Positions 49,859 to 59,301 of a stretch of 59,429 bases of DNA are shown one piece after another. Within the stretch, counting starts at the first letter, position 1. Each line of letters begins with the position of its first letter. Location of the stretch: NCBI RefSeq assembly GCF_000204015.1, contig NZ_GL883079.1, positions 315,954 to 375,382 on the forward strand, given 5' to 3'. Origin of the DNA: Asticcacaulis biprosthecium C19 (GTDB taxonomy: Bacteria > Pseudomonadota > Alphaproteobacteria > Caulobacterales > Caulobacteraceae). Made by a program: the position numbers and the translations under genes. A model generated the notes under the pieces. It did no database searches. It saw only the letters and a list, made by a program, of their open reading frames with translations, and was not told the origin of the DNA.

Positions 49859-50215
49859 TTAATTTATGGGGTCGTTCGAGGTCGGGCCGGCTTGCAGCTC
49901 TTCCAGAAGCGAGTCGAGACGCCGGTAGCTGGCCTCCAGGGCGCGGACATAGTCGTCCATCCACGACGTCGCAGCCTTCAAAGGCTCGGTCTGAGCGCGA
50001 ACGGGACGTTTCTGCCCGTCGCGGCCGCGGGTGACCAGGCCGGCATGCTCCAGTACCTTCAGGTGCTTGGAAATGGCCGGCTGGCTCATGGCGAAGGGCG
50101 CGGCCAGTTCCATCACTGTCTGTTCCCCCGACGCCAGCCGGGCCAGGATGGCGCGGCGGGTGGGGTCGGCGAGGGCGATGAAGGTGGCGTCTAGGTCGGC
50201 GGGCGACATTTTCAT
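49859..50215 (-). CDS. ArsR-family transcriptional regulator
   Basis: 118 residues. Winged helix with ALADPTRRAILARLASGEQTVMELAAPFAMSQPAISKHLKVLEHAGLVTRGRDGQKRP, the ALADPTRRxIL start being diagnostic. No cysteine metal site (no ELCVCDL), so this is the non-metal ArsR type that goes with SRPBCC genes. It heads the three-gene unit and likely represses it through the palindrome at 50225-50234. ATG 50209 is an alternative start. Confidence 0.92.
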   Translation of the reverse strand: MKMSPADLDATFIALADPTRRAILARLASGEQTVMELAAPFAMSQPAISKHLKVLEHAGLVTRGRDGQKRPVRAQTEPLKAATSWMDDYVRALEASYRRLDSLLEELQAGPTSNDPIN

Positions 50216-50224
50216 AACTCATGG

Positions 50225-50234
50225 GTTATATAAC
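50225..50234. promoter_or_regulatory. Candidate ArsR operator
   Basis: GTTATATAAC is a perfect 10-bp palindrome starting 10 bases before the ArsR start, within a stretch with further GGTTAT copies (50224-50229, 50240-50245). Location and symmetry fit an autoregulatory site. Confidence 0.4.
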
Positions 50235-50335
50235 GTATTGGTTATGTATTCCGTCACCGAGCATCTGTCAACGCGAAACCTAAACTTCAGACATACGTGG
50301 TAGGGACATACTCAAGCGAGTAAGGAGAGTTTGGG

Positions 50336-50668
50336 GTGGAGGTGTTTTCATATCTGGCTGGGGCGATCTTGGGACCCGCCGTCGGCGCCTTCTTCTTTTT
50401 CAGATGGCGGCAAGCACAGCCCGGTTACAGTGTGTTTGAGGGCGCTGTGACCGTTGTTCTTCTAACCGGAATACTGGTGGGCTATGCCCTCTTGATGTCA
50501 CGCGGTGAGGCCGCTCTAACCGGGAGGGGGCAATCAGATTGGCTGGATGGTGCTGGCGTTGTGGCTATGTTTCTTGGCCTTTTCCTGCTTCCGGCTCTGG
50601 CAGGTCTTTTACTCGGGCACCTCTCCTCCCTTCTCGTCAAGTGGCTGCGCCCACGTATCAGCAGGTAG
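50336..50668 (+). CDS. Small membrane protein of unknown function
   Basis: 110 residues from a GTG start, AAGGAGAG upstream. Three hydrophobic segments: YLAGAILGPAVGAFFFF, GAVTVVLLTGILVGYALLM and GVVAMFLGLFLLPALAGLLLG. The tail is basic (LVKWLRPRISR). No recognised family. It lies alone between the ArsR unit and clpP. Confidence 0.6.
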   Translation: MEVFSYLAGAILGPAVGAFFFFRWRQAQPGYSVFEGAVTVVLLTGILVGYALLMSRGEAALTGRGQSDWLDGAGVVAMFLGLFLLPALAGLLLGHLSSLLVKWLRPRISR

Positions 50669-50766
50669 TTGAGGTTTCCGCCTTGCGATCACCCCTTGAA
50701 AACCTCAGCGCAAATTGCCAAGTAAGATTGGAAAGCTCGGCACACACTTAGAGTTAAGAATTTCCC

Positions 50767-50791
50767 CTTACAAAAGCGGCTGACGCCCCAT
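50767..50791 (+). promoter_or_regulatory. Candidate heat-shock (sigma-32) promoter of clpP
   Basis: CTTACA (50767-50772), 13 bases, then CCCCATTT (50786-50793). The -10 matches the sigma-32 consensus CCCCATNT exactly and the spacing is right; the -35 differs at two positions from CTTGAA. It would start transcription about 17 bases before the clpP start codon, leaving AAAGGA as ribosome binding site. Confidence 0.45.
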
Positions 50792-50814
50792 TTTGAGCCC
50801 CAAAGGATTCGTCT

Positions 50815-51441
50815 ATGCGCGACCCCGTCGACAACCTGACATCTTACCTGATCCCCACTGTCATCGAACAGTCCAGCCGCGGTGAGCGCGCCTACGACAT
50901 CTATTCGCGGATGCTGAAGGAACGAATCATCTTCCTCACCGGCCCGTTCGAAGACGGCATGGCGACCTCGATCTGCGCTCAGTTGCTGTTCCTCGAATCG
51001 GAAAACCCGAAGAAGGAAATCTCGATGTACATCAACTCGCCCGGCGGGCAGGTGACATCGGCCCTGGCGATCTACGACACCATGCAATACATCAAGTCGC
51101 CGGTGACGACGGTGTGCATGGGCATGGCGGCTTCGGCGGGTTCGCTGATCCTGCAGGCCGGAGAGAATGGCCAGCGTATTTCGCTCCCGAACTCCAAGAT
51201 CATGGTGCACCAGCCCTCCGGCGGCGCGCGCGGTATGGCCTCTGACATCGAGATTCAGGCCGAGGACATGCGCAAGACCAAGAAGCTCCTGAACGAAATC
51301 TACGTCAAGCACACCGGTCAGCCTTACGAAGTCATCGAACGCACCCTGGACCGTGACCGTTACATGACGGCCGAGGAAGCCAAGGAGTTCGGTCTCATCG
51401 ATCATGTGTACGAAAAGCGCGCCGATCCTGTTGCTGCGTGA
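50815..51441 (+). CDS. clpP: ATP-dependent Clp protease proteolytic subunit
   Basis: 208 residues. Catalytic Ser107 in GMAASAGSL, His132 in [12 protein letters not shown] and an Asp in TLDRDRYM give the ClpP triad. [22 protein letters not shown] is canonical. The N-terminal propeptide is about 10-12 residues. It forms the degradation chamber used by ClpX (52518-53780) and ClpA. The 96-bp structured repeat follows 9 bases after the stop. Confidence 0.97.
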   Translation: MRDPVDNLTSYLIPTVIEQSSRGERAYDIYSRMLKERIIFLTGPFEDGMATSICAQLLFLESENPKKEISMYINSPGGQVTSALAIYDTMQYIKSPVTTVCMGMAASAGSLILQAGENGQRISLPNSKIMVHQPSGGARGMASDIEIQAEDMRKTKKLLNEIYVKHTGQPYEVIERTLDRDRYMTAEEAKEFGLIDHVYEKRADPVAA

Positions 51442-51450
51442 GCCACACTG

Positions 51451-51546
51451 ACGGGCTGCAAACCGTCACTTCGCTGTGATACGGTGCTCACGTACTTAAG
51501 TACGCTCCGCTCCGTTTCTCGCGAACTAACGGTTTTCGCCGCGTCA
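51451..51546. repeat. 96-bp structured intergenic repeat, copy 1 (after clpP)
   Basis: Matches 53789-53884 at 92 of 96 positions. Starts ACGGGCTGCAAACCGTCA and ends ACGGTTTTCGCCGCGTCA. Contains the perfect palindrome CGTACTTAAGTACG and an outer AACCGT/ACGGTT pair; flanking GAGCC and GGCTC extend the stem. Confidence 0.92.
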
Positions 51547-51607
51547 TTGCGGCTCGCCACTTCGGTGAAAGAAAGTAAACGCGGCTTCGGCATCGAAGCC
51601 GCGTTTC

Positions 51608-52254
51608 TTATGGCTTTTGCTTGAACACCCGATAGTGGCCGTGGCGCGCGGCAGCGATCATGGCGTGGTCGCCGGCTGTGTCACCATAGGCCTGGTCCAG
51701 GTCGAAATCGTCACCGAAGACTGCCCTTAAACGGCACATCTTCTCCTCGCCGCGGCAGTTGATTCCCTCAAGTTCCGGTTTCAACCGTCCGTCGGCCGTA
51801 AAGCCCAGCTTTGTCCCGATCACCCGGTCGGCGCCAATCAAGGCCCCCAAGGGGCCGACCAACAGTTCCGGCGATGCGGTCACGATGACGCGTTTGACAT
51901 CGCTGTCGGGGAGCGAATCCCACGTTGTCATGGCATCCGGTCGGAACAGCGACCGTCCCGTCACGCTCACAAAGGCCTGAATCAGGATTTCCAGTTCGGT
52001 CTGGTGGATATCGCCCAACAGATTGTACAAAAACCGGGATTTGAGTGCGCCGCGGTCGCGCGTCTTCAGATACCCTAGGAACGGCCCAGGTTTTGCAAGG
52101 ATGGCCTTGCCCAGTCCCACGGGACCGCGCAGGAAAATCAGGAAGGCGTTGAAACTGTCCTTCCAGGTGAGCGTTCCGTCAAAGTCGAAGGCGGCGACGA
52201 CGGGCGTGGCGATTCGCGGCGGTTTGGTTAAGGGGGAGGGTGTTTTGGGGGCAT
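51608..52254 (-). pseudogene. HAD-IB-type phosphatase lacking a usable start (probable frameshift at a G5 run)
   Basis: The frame from a GTG at 52120 encodes 170 residues with VIVTASPELLVGPLGALIG (HAD motif II region), and YGDTAGDHAMIAAA (motif IV, GDxxxD). The same frame continues upstream without stop and carries motif I: VVAAFDFDGTLTWKDSF, so the true gene is longer, but no ATG, GTG or TTG lies upstream of motif I in that frame. An ATG at 52254 is one frame away; adding one G to the run 52247-52251 gives MPPKTPSPLTKPPRIATP joined to VVAAFDFDGT, 215 residues. HAD-IB enzymes dephosphorylate small substrates; the closest type is the phosphoserine phosphatase-like group. Confidence 0.7.
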
Positions 52255-52517
52255 ATTTACGTATGGGGAAGGGGATGTGGCTTTTATTTCACGCCCGGAC
52301 CACCATATGTGGGGATCAAGGTCCCGATGAGACCTAAGCGCAGTTGAGACCTGCTCTAAACTGTGCATAAATGCGGATCAATCGGGGCGATGGATATTTT
52401 GTGGAACGGCGCTCTTAGGCTTTGTTAAGCACTCAGAGGCTAAGGTGCCAGGATTGTGCGGTGACTTGGCACCTGAAAAGTGCCGTCTTTCCCGCGACGT
52501 GAAGGTGAAGAAAGCAT

Positions 52518-53780
52518 ATGACGAAAGCCGCGACGGGCGACAGCAAAAGCACCCTCTACTGTTCTTTCTGCGGAAAGAGCCAGCACGAGGTGCGTAAACT
52601 CATCGCCGGGCCGACCGTGTTTATCTGCGATGAATGCGTCGAGCTGTGCATGGATATCATCCGCGAAGAGCACAAGATCGCCTTCGTCAAGTCCAAGGAC
52701 GGCGTGCCGACCCCGAAGGAAATCCGCGAAGTCCTGGATGACTATGTCATCGGTCAGTCCCAGGCCAAGAAGGTCCTGTCGGTCGCGGTGCACAACCACT
52801 ACAAGCGCCTGAACCACGCTCAAAAGGGCAATGACGTCGAACTGGCCAAGTCGAACATCATGCTGATCGGTCCGACCGGTTCGGGTAAGACCCTGCTGGC
52901 CCAGACCCTGGCGCGCATCATCGACGTCCCCTTCACCATGGCTGATGCCACGACCCTGACCGAAGCCGGTTATGTCGGTGAAGACGTCGAGAATATCATC
53001 CTGAAGCTGTTGCAGGCCGCCGACTATAACGTCGAACGCGCTCAGCGCGGCATCGTCTATATCGACGAAGTCGACAAGATCTCGCGCAAGTCCGACAACC
53101 CGTCCATCACCCGCGACGTGTCGGGTGAAGGCGTGCAACAGGCGCTGTTGAAGATCATGGAAGGCACGGTTGCCTCGGTCCCGCCCCAGGGCGGCCGCAA
53201 GCATCCGCAGCAGGAATTCCTGCAGGTCGACACCACCAACATCCTGTTCATCTGCGGCGGTGCCTTCGCCGGCCTGGAAAAAATCATTTCCGGCCGTGGC
53301 AAGGGCTCCAGCATCGGTTTCGGCGCCTCCGTGAAGGATCCGGAAGATCGGCGCACCGGCGAAGTCCTGCGCGACGTCGAGCCGGACGATCTTATGAAGT
53401 TCGGTCTGATCCCGGAATTCATCGGCCGTCTGCCGGTTCTCGCCACCCTGGAAGACCTGGACGAAGTCACTCTGGTCAAGATCCTGACCGAGCCGAAGAA
53501 CGCCCTGATCAAGCAGTACCAGCGCCTGTTCGAGATGGAGAACGTGTCTCTCAACTTCACGCCGGAAGCCCTGATGTCGGTGGCCCGCAAGGCCATCGTC
53601 CGCAAGACCGGCGCCCGCGGCCTGCGCTCGATCCTGGAAGCCATTCTGCTCGACACCATGTACGAACTGCCGACCATGCAGGGCGTAGAGGAAGTTGTGA
53701 TCAATGGCGAAGTTGTCGAAGAACGCGCTCAGCCGCTGCTCATCTACAGCGAAAAGCGCTCCGGCGGCGCATCGGCATAA
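52518..53780 (+). CDS. clpX: ATP-dependent Clp protease ATP-binding subunit ClpX
   Basis: 420 residues. Zinc-binding domain [15 protein letters not shown] and [10 protein letters not shown] (four Cys), then AAA+ motifs: Walker [12 protein letters not shown], Walker [11 protein letters not shown], the pore loop GYVGEDVE, sensor 1 in [12 protein letters not shown] and the IGF-type ClpP-docking loop [12 protein letters not shown]. Unfolds tagged proteins and feeds ClpP. The upstream 263 bases hold its promoter. A second 96-bp structured repeat and a terminator follow. Confidence 0.97.
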   Translation: MTKAATGDSKSTLYCSFCGKSQHEVRKLIAGPTVFICDECVELCMDIIREEHKIAFVKSKDGVPTPKEIREVLDDYVIGQSQAKKVLSVAVHNHYKRLNHAQKGNDVELAKSNIMLIGPTGSGKTLLAQTLARIIDVPFTMADATTLTEAGYVGEDVENIILKLLQAADYNVERAQRGIVYIDEVDKISRKSDNPSITRDVSGEGVQQALLKIMEGTVASVPPQGGRKHPQQEFLQVDTTNILFICGGAFAGLEKIISGRGKGSSIGFGASVKDPEDRRTGEVLRDVEPDDLMKFGLIPEFIGRLPVLATLEDLDEVTLVKILTEPKNALIKQYQRLFEMENVSLNFTPEALMSVARKAIVRKTGARGLRSILEAILLDTMYELPTMQGVEEVVINGEVVEERAQPLLIYSEKRSGGASA

Positions 53781-53788
53781 GCGTTCTA

Positions 53789-53884
53789 ACGGGCTGCAAA
53801 CCGTCATTTCTCTGTGATACGGTGCTCACGTACTCGAGTACGCTCCGCTCCGTTTCTCGCGAACTAACGGTTTTCGCCGCGTCA
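53789..53884. repeat. 96-bp structured intergenic repeat, copy 2 (after clpX)
   Basis: Four differences from copy 1. Two of them change TTAA to TCGA inside the central palindrome, which stays perfect (CGTACTCGAGTACG). Flanks AAGCGTT and AACGCTT extend the stem here, different in sequence from copy 1 but again complementary. Confidence 0.92.
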
Positions 53885-53909
53885 TAACGCTTATGCTCTA
53901 CGGAGCTTC

Positions 53910-53945
53910 AAGGCGGTCCGGAAACGGGCCGCCTTATTATTTTTC
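53910..53945. terminator. Terminator between clpX and the DUF1697 gene
   Basis: AAGGCGGTCCG, loop GAAA, CGGGCCGCCTT (one G-U pair), then ATTATTTTT. Serves clpX on the plus strand; on the minus strand it overlaps the end of the convergent gene. Confidence 0.8.
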
Positions 53946-54488
53946 CAGGTCCGCCGACATGTCGCGCAGGGTTTCGACCGTGTTAAGGTTGCGCGCCGTC
54001 ATATCGGCCTTGAGGCACTGCCCCAGCTTCTCCATAAGCTTCGACCGGCCGATGCCGTCAGGGGCGTAGAAATAGAAGGCCTCTTCCGTTAGGGCATAGT
54101 CCTCCGTCTCGGCTTTGAGTTCCAGCATGCGGTCGTGCTTGACCACGCTGGCCGGCGCCTTGAGGAAGAAGATGTGTTGGGCCTTGCCCCTGTGCTCGCG
54201 ATCCTTGAACGGATTGGCGGCCATCACCTTTTCCAGATGCTGAAGGTCGATGAGAAACAACGGTGTACGGAAGCCGAAATGCTTCTCGACCAGGTCCTGG
54301 ATCATGCCGGTCAGATCGGCCTCGTCCCGGTCCGACCGGAATAGCACATTGCCGCTGGCGATATAGGTTTTGACGTCCGTCAGACCCTCGGCGAGCAACA
54401 GCTTGACCAGATCCTTCATCGGCATGCGGTTACCGCCGATATTGATGCCCCGGAACAGGCCGATCCATATTTTTCCGCTGTTTGACAT
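53937..54488 (-). CDS. DUF1697 family protein
   Basis: 183 residues. Start WIGLFRGINIGGNRMPMKDLVKLL, then VKTYIASGNVLFRSD and TPLFLIDLQHLEKVMAANPF, ending FYFYAPDGIGRSKLMEKL and ATARNLNTVETL-like ARNLNTVETLRDM: the full DUF1697 pattern. Function not established; the fold has two ferredoxin-like halves. Monocistronic. Confidence 0.88.
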   Translation of the reverse strand: MSNSGKIWIGLFRGINIGGNRMPMKDLVKLLLAEGLTDVKTYIASGNVLFRSDRDEADLTGMIQDLVEKHFGFRTPLFLIDLQHLEKVMAANPFKDREHRGKAQHIFFLKAPASVVKHDRMLELKAETEDYALTEEAFYFYAPDGIGRSKLMEKLGQCLKADMTARNLNTVETLRDMSADLEK

Positions 54489-54703
54489 GGATCAAGCCTT
54501 CCGCCGGCATTCACCAGTAGGTTGGTAATGCGACAAAAAGCATCACAAAATGCTCTGGAGTTCGCAAGCGATTTACCACATTGTCGAAAAACAATGACGA
54601 CGATATGGTTTTTTAACCGACGTCGTCTTGTCTGGAAACGGTGCAGGCGTTATGTGCGCTGGAAATATACATCGCGCCTGCGGGTGCGATGACGGAGTTT
54701 GAG

Positions 54704-55927
54704 ATGGACTATACCGCCGCTTTCGAGGCTGCCGTCGACCGGGTACGTTCCGAGGGACGCTACCGCGTGTTTGCCAACCTGAAGCGCCACGCCGGCTCTT
54801 TCCCGCGTGCGACCTGGATCCGGGATGATGGTTCCGAGACCGACGTCACGGTTTGGTGCTCCAACGACTATCTCGGCCAAGGACAGAACCCGGTTGTGCT
54901 CGACGCCATGCACAAGGCGATCGACGAAGTCGGCTCGGGGTCGGGCGGAACCCGCAATATCTCCGGCACGACCTTCTTTCATAACCTGCTCGAAGCCGAA
55001 CTGGCCGACCTGCACCAGAAGGAAGCCTCGCTGGTCTTCACCTCGGGCTACGTCGCCAACGAAGCCGCCCTGTCGACCCTGTACAAGATTCTGCCGGGTC
55101 TGATCGTCTTCTCCGACGCGCTGAATCATGCCTCGATGATTGAAGGCATCCGCAACGGCCGCGGCGAACGTCATATTTATCGCCACAATGACCTGGCGCA
55201 TCTGGAAGAGCTGCTGCGCGCGGCACCGGCCAATGCTCCCAAACTGATTGCCTTTGAGTCGGTCTATTCGATGGACGGCGACATCGCTGACATTTGCGCC
55301 ACGGTTGCCCTGGCCAAAAAATACAACGCCCTGACCTATATCGACGAAGTTCATGCCGTCGGCATGTATGGCGAACGCGGTGCCGGCGTGGCCGAACGTG
55401 ACGGCATCATGTCCGAGATCGACATCATCGAAGGCACCTTGGGCAAGGCCTTCGGCATGATGGGGGGCTACATCGCCGCCAAGGCTGTCGTGATCGACGC
55501 CATCCGCCTGTGGGCTTCGGGTTTCATCTTCACGACCTCTCTGCCGCCGGCGATTATGGCGGGCGCCGCAGCCAGTGTGCGCTACCTGAAAAGCCACAAC
55601 GAAAAGCGAATCGCACATCAGGAGCGTGCCAAGACCTTGATGGAACGTTTCAAGGCGGTCGGTATCCCGGTCTTCCCGTCGGAATCGCACATCGTTCCGG
55701 TGCTGGTCGGTTCGGCCGTCCACTGCAAGATGATTTCTGACATCCTGCTCAATGACTTCGGCATCTATGTCCAGCCGATCAACTACCCGACCGTGCCCAA
55801 GGGCACCGAGCGCCTGCGCTTCACGCCGTCGCCGGACCATGACGATAAGATGATGGACCACCTGGTCGAGGCCATGGATAAGCTGTGGACCCATTGCAAT
55901 GTCGCCCGCATGCCGGCTGTGGCGTAA
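54704..55927 (+). CDS. hemA: 5-aminolevulinate synthase
   Basis: 407 residues from ATG 54704, chosen over in-frame starts at 54641 and 54689 because GGAG lies 7 bases upstream and [20 protein letters not shown] is the canonical ALAS start. With this numbering the PLP lysine is Lys248 ([14 protein letters not shown]), the same position as in Rhodobacter capsulatus ALAS. Also seen: [35 protein letters not shown] and [15 protein letters not shown]. It condenses glycine and succinyl-CoA, the committed step of haem synthesis in alphaproteobacteria. glyA nearby supplies glycine but is not in the same operon. Confidence 0.97.
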   Translation: MDYTAAFEAAVDRVRSEGRYRVFANLKRHAGSFPRATWIRDDGSETDVTVWCSNDYLGQGQNPVVLDAMHKAIDEVGSGSGGTRNISGTTFFHNLLEAELADLHQKEASLVFTSGYVANEAALSTLYKILPGLIVFSDALNHASMIEGIRNGRGERHIYRHNDLAHLEELLRAAPANAPKLIAFESVYSMDGDIADICATVALAKKYNALTYIDEVHAVGMYGERGAGVAERDGIMSEIDIIEGTLGKAFGMMGGYIAAKAVVIDAIRLWASGFIFTTSLPPAIMAGAAASVRYLKSHNEKRIAHQERAKTLMERFKAVGIPVFPSESHIVPVLVGSAVHCKMISDILLNDFGIYVQPINYPTVPKGTERLRFTPSPDHDDKMMDHLVEAMDKLWTHCNVARMPAVA

Positions 55928-55959
55928 CGATTGGCGGCTGAGCTTGCGGTTCCGACAGC

Positions 55960-56149
55960 AAGAAGGGTTGTCTACAGATAAGCCAGATAAGTCAGATGGA
56001 TAGCGCTAAACGTGCATAATCCGACGATGGCTATGCTTTTCTTATCGACGAGCTTTGCTCGTCAGTCATCTGAGCCGTTGAGGCGCTGTCGGCCGCCCCA
56101 AAACGCTGTCCATCTGGCTTATCTGGCTTATCTGTGGACAACACTTCTT
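55960..56149. repeat. 190-bp intergenic element with 46-bp inverted terminal repeats
   Basis: Ends at 55960-56005 and 56104-56149 are inverted repeats matching at 42 of 46 positions. Each contains two tandem copies of AGATAAGCC-like units. The 98-base centre holds a perfect hairpin GACGAGC-TTT-GCTCGTC (near 56047-56063). No open frame of note. It resembles a small MITE-like or repeat-palindrome element. Confidence 0.85.
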
Positions 56150-56195
56150 AACGCAGACTTGGACAGACTCAGCCGTTTCCGCTACACTCTGCGTC

Positions 56196-56393
56196 ATGTC
56201 CGAAATCTATCTCGAACTCCTTCGCAACGGTAATTTCCTCAAATGCACCGCTATCGATGCGGCCACCGGTGAGGAAGCCATAGCTATTGGTCCGCTTAAT
56301 GATCCGGAAGGCGTCAAACGCTTGGCGGTGCAAAAGCTGAAGAACAAGCTAGCCGGCCGCAAGCTGCCGCCCAAGCCCGGCATCACCGTCTGA
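56196..56393 (+). CDS. Small conserved alphaproteobacterial protein (DUF6898-like)
   Basis: 65 residues: MSEIYLELLRNGNFLKCTAI, then DAATGEEAIAIGPLNDPEGVKRLAVQKL. Proteins of this length with a V/IYLEF...VKxTAIDxxTG start are common in alphaproteobacteria; I believe the label is DUF6898 but am not certain. No ribosome binding site stands out. Role unknown. Confidence 0.6.
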   Translation: MSEIYLELLRNGNFLKCTAIDAATGEEAIAIGPLNDPEGVKRLAVQKLKNKLAGRKLPPKPGITV

Positions 56394-56454
56394 GGCGAAA
56401 TCTCTTCCGCTTTCGAAAACATCGACATAGGATACGCCCCACCGGGGAGGCACC

Positions 56455-56919
56455 ATGTCGGAAGCGTTTCACATCGCCGAATACACCAAGCTGAAGGAAG
56501 AGATTCTGCTCAAGATGAAGCAGGTCGACGATTCCTTCCGGTTCATGCTGATCGCCGTGGCGGCGACCATGACCTGGGTGGTGTCGAACTACAAGACCTT
56601 CAACGACGGTATGTATGTCATCCTGTTTTTCGTACCGCTGTTTATCTCGGTATCGTTCACCCTCTATATTGTCGGGCTGAACAAGTCGGTGCTGTGGCGC
56701 ACGGCCTATATCCGTGAACTGGAACGTCGCTACGGCGATGATAGCCACGGGTGGGAAAGCAGCCCGCAGCATCAGCGCTTTGCCAAACACCGGACCAGCT
56801 ACGCGACAGCGCGCGGCCTGATCTATTCGCTCAATGTCATCGCCTTGATGTTCGCCGGCTATATGTTGATCGAGAATACCACGGTCGTCGAACAGGTGAG
56901 GGCGCTGTCGGGGATCTAG
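56455..56919 (+). CDS. Membrane protein of unknown function
   Basis: 154 residues with GGGGAGG upstream. N-terminal helix KLKEEILLKMKQVDDSFRF, two adjacent transmembrane helices (MLIAVAATMTWVVSNY and YVILFFVPLFISVSFTLYIVGL), a cytoplasmic loop with ELERRYGDDSHGWE, and a third helix GLIYSLNVIALMFAGYMLI. Not recognised. Its end overlaps the convergent gene by four bases. Confidence 0.75.
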   Translation: MSEAFHIAEYTKLKEEILLKMKQVDDSFRFMLIAVAATMTWVVSNYKTFNDGMYVILFFVPLFISVSFTLYIVGLNKSVLWRTAYIRELERRYGDDSHGWESSPQHQRFAKHRTSYATARGLIYSLNVIALMFAGYMLIENTTVVEQVRALSGI

Positions 56920-57374
56920 CCCGCTCCGGCGTGGTGGGCCAGGAACTTGCGGCCGTGAGTCAGGGCGCCTTGCAGGGTGTCATGGGTGATGCCTGCCGTG
57001 GTGGCATTGGGTGAAATTCCGGTACACAGGGTCTCGACAATGGCCACGCCGATGCCTGACGCGACCTGCGGTACCTGATCTTCAACGATCGTCTGTAAGA
57101 CCGCGCCGGTTTCATCCAGAAAGGTCTGTTTCGTGGTCCACATGCTGTTGGCGTTGCAGTCAGCCTTCACGCGCGCCAGAAGATAAATGTTGTGGCCGCC
57201 CTCCTTGCGAATCGCGAAGAGGACATCCCCTTCGGCGATATCGCCATTCTGCGTCACGGTCGCCTGGTCGAGGAAGACGATGCGATCGGTTGACGCATCG
57301 ACAGCCTGGAACGGCACTGCCATAACCGGAGCCGCGGTAAGACCCAGACCCAAAGCCAGCAGAAATGTACGCAT
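56916..57374 (-). CDS. Secreted protein of unknown function
   Basis: 152 residues from ATG 57374 (AGGGAGG upstream). Signal peptide FLLALGLGLTAAPVMA. The mature part is beta-rich: FQAVDASTDRIVFLDQATV, GDVLFAIRKEGGHNIYLLARVKADCNAN, QTFLDETGAVLQTIVEDQV, with two cysteines (KADCNAN and ETLCTG) able to pair. It starts 98 bases from glyA in the opposite direction. I do not recognise the family. Confidence 0.7.
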   Translation of the reverse strand: MRTFLLALGLGLTAAPVMAVPFQAVDASTDRIVFLDQATVTQNGDIAEGDVLFAIRKEGGHNIYLLARVKADCNANSMWTTKQTFLDETGAVLQTIVEDQVPQVASGIGVAIVETLCTGISPNATTAGITHDTLQGALTHGRKFLAHHAGAG

Positions 57375-57471
57375 AACCCCATCCTCCCTGTAAGTCGCTT
57401 GCCCTTGGGGCGCTGAAAGCGTAAACGCTGCCACATCTCCCGATCCGTTTCCAGTTACAGGACTTGTCATC

Positions 57472-58776
<1,305 letters not shown>

Positions 58777-58799
58777 TTCTAAAAGGATCTCAGGCATGA

Positions 58800-58826
58800 A
58801 GCCCTCGCTCACGCGGGGGCTTTTTT
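58800..58826 (+). terminator. Intrinsic terminator of glyA
   Basis: AGCCCTCGC, loop TCAC, GCGGGGGCT (one G-U pair), then TTTTTT. Confidence 0.9.
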
Positions 58827-58834
58827 GTTGCCGC

Positions 58835-58874
58835 TTGACTCTGCGTAAAAGAACTTTATAAAGTAAAGTACTTT
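58835..58874 (+). promoter_or_regulatory. Sigma-70-type promoter with two overlapping palindromes, upstream of the DUF2141 gene
   Basis: TTGACT (58835-58840), 16 bases, TATAAA (58857-58862). ACTTTATAAAGT (58853-58864) is a perfect 12-bp palindrome covering the -10 box, and AAAGTACTTT (58865-58874) is a second perfect palindrome over the start site. A repressor binding here would block the promoter. Confidence 0.65.
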
Positions 58875-58894
58875 CTTATATTGGAGATTGAGTC

Positions 58895-59296
58895 GTGTTT
58901 TCACTTGCTGCTGCCGTCCTTATGTTCGCTTCCCAACCGGGCGCCGTCACCGTCCAGTTCACGGGTCTGACGCCTGACAAGGGCAAGATCGCCGTACAAT
59001 TGTGCGAGGCTTCTGAATTCGCCAGCTTCACCTGCCGCCGCCGCCAGATGATCACCGTCCGCGGCAGCACGGTCACCGCCGTCTTCGAAGGCATCCCGGC
59101 AGGGCGTTACGCCGTCACCGCCTATCAGGATGAAAACAACGATGGCCGTTTTGCGCGCAACCTGATGGGCGTGCCGACCGAGCCCTGGGCCTTTTCGGGC
59201 AAGCCGGAATTCATGATGGGCCCACCCAGTTTCGATTCGGTCGCCTTCGAAGTTCCCGTCGCCGGCAAGTCCCTCACGCTCAAAATGCAGAAGTAA
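58895..59296 (+). CDS. Exported DUF2141-type protein
   Basis: 133 residues from a GTG with GGAG upstream. Short signal peptide (LAAAVLMFASQPGA). A transthyretin-like beta domain follows: VQFTGLTPDKGKIAVQLCEASEF, then FEGIPAGRYAVTAYQDENNDGRFARNLMGVPTEPWAFS, reduced to its hallmark YQDENNDGRF...GxPTEPWAFS, which defines DUF2141. Function unknown. The next gene starts 5 bases later, so the two form an operon. Confidence 0.85.
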   Translation: MFSLAAAVLMFASQPGAVTVQFTGLTPDKGKIAVQLCEASEFASFTCRRRQMITVRGSTVTAVFEGIPAGRYAVTAYQDENNDGRFARNLMGVPTEPWAFSGKPEFMMGPPSFDSVAFEVPVAGKSLTLKMQK

Positions 59297-59301
59297 GCGC
59301 C

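Noticed and set aside
52440-53807. 455-codon open frame antisense to clpX
   Set aside because: Shadow of clpX; no domain and no ribosome binding site.
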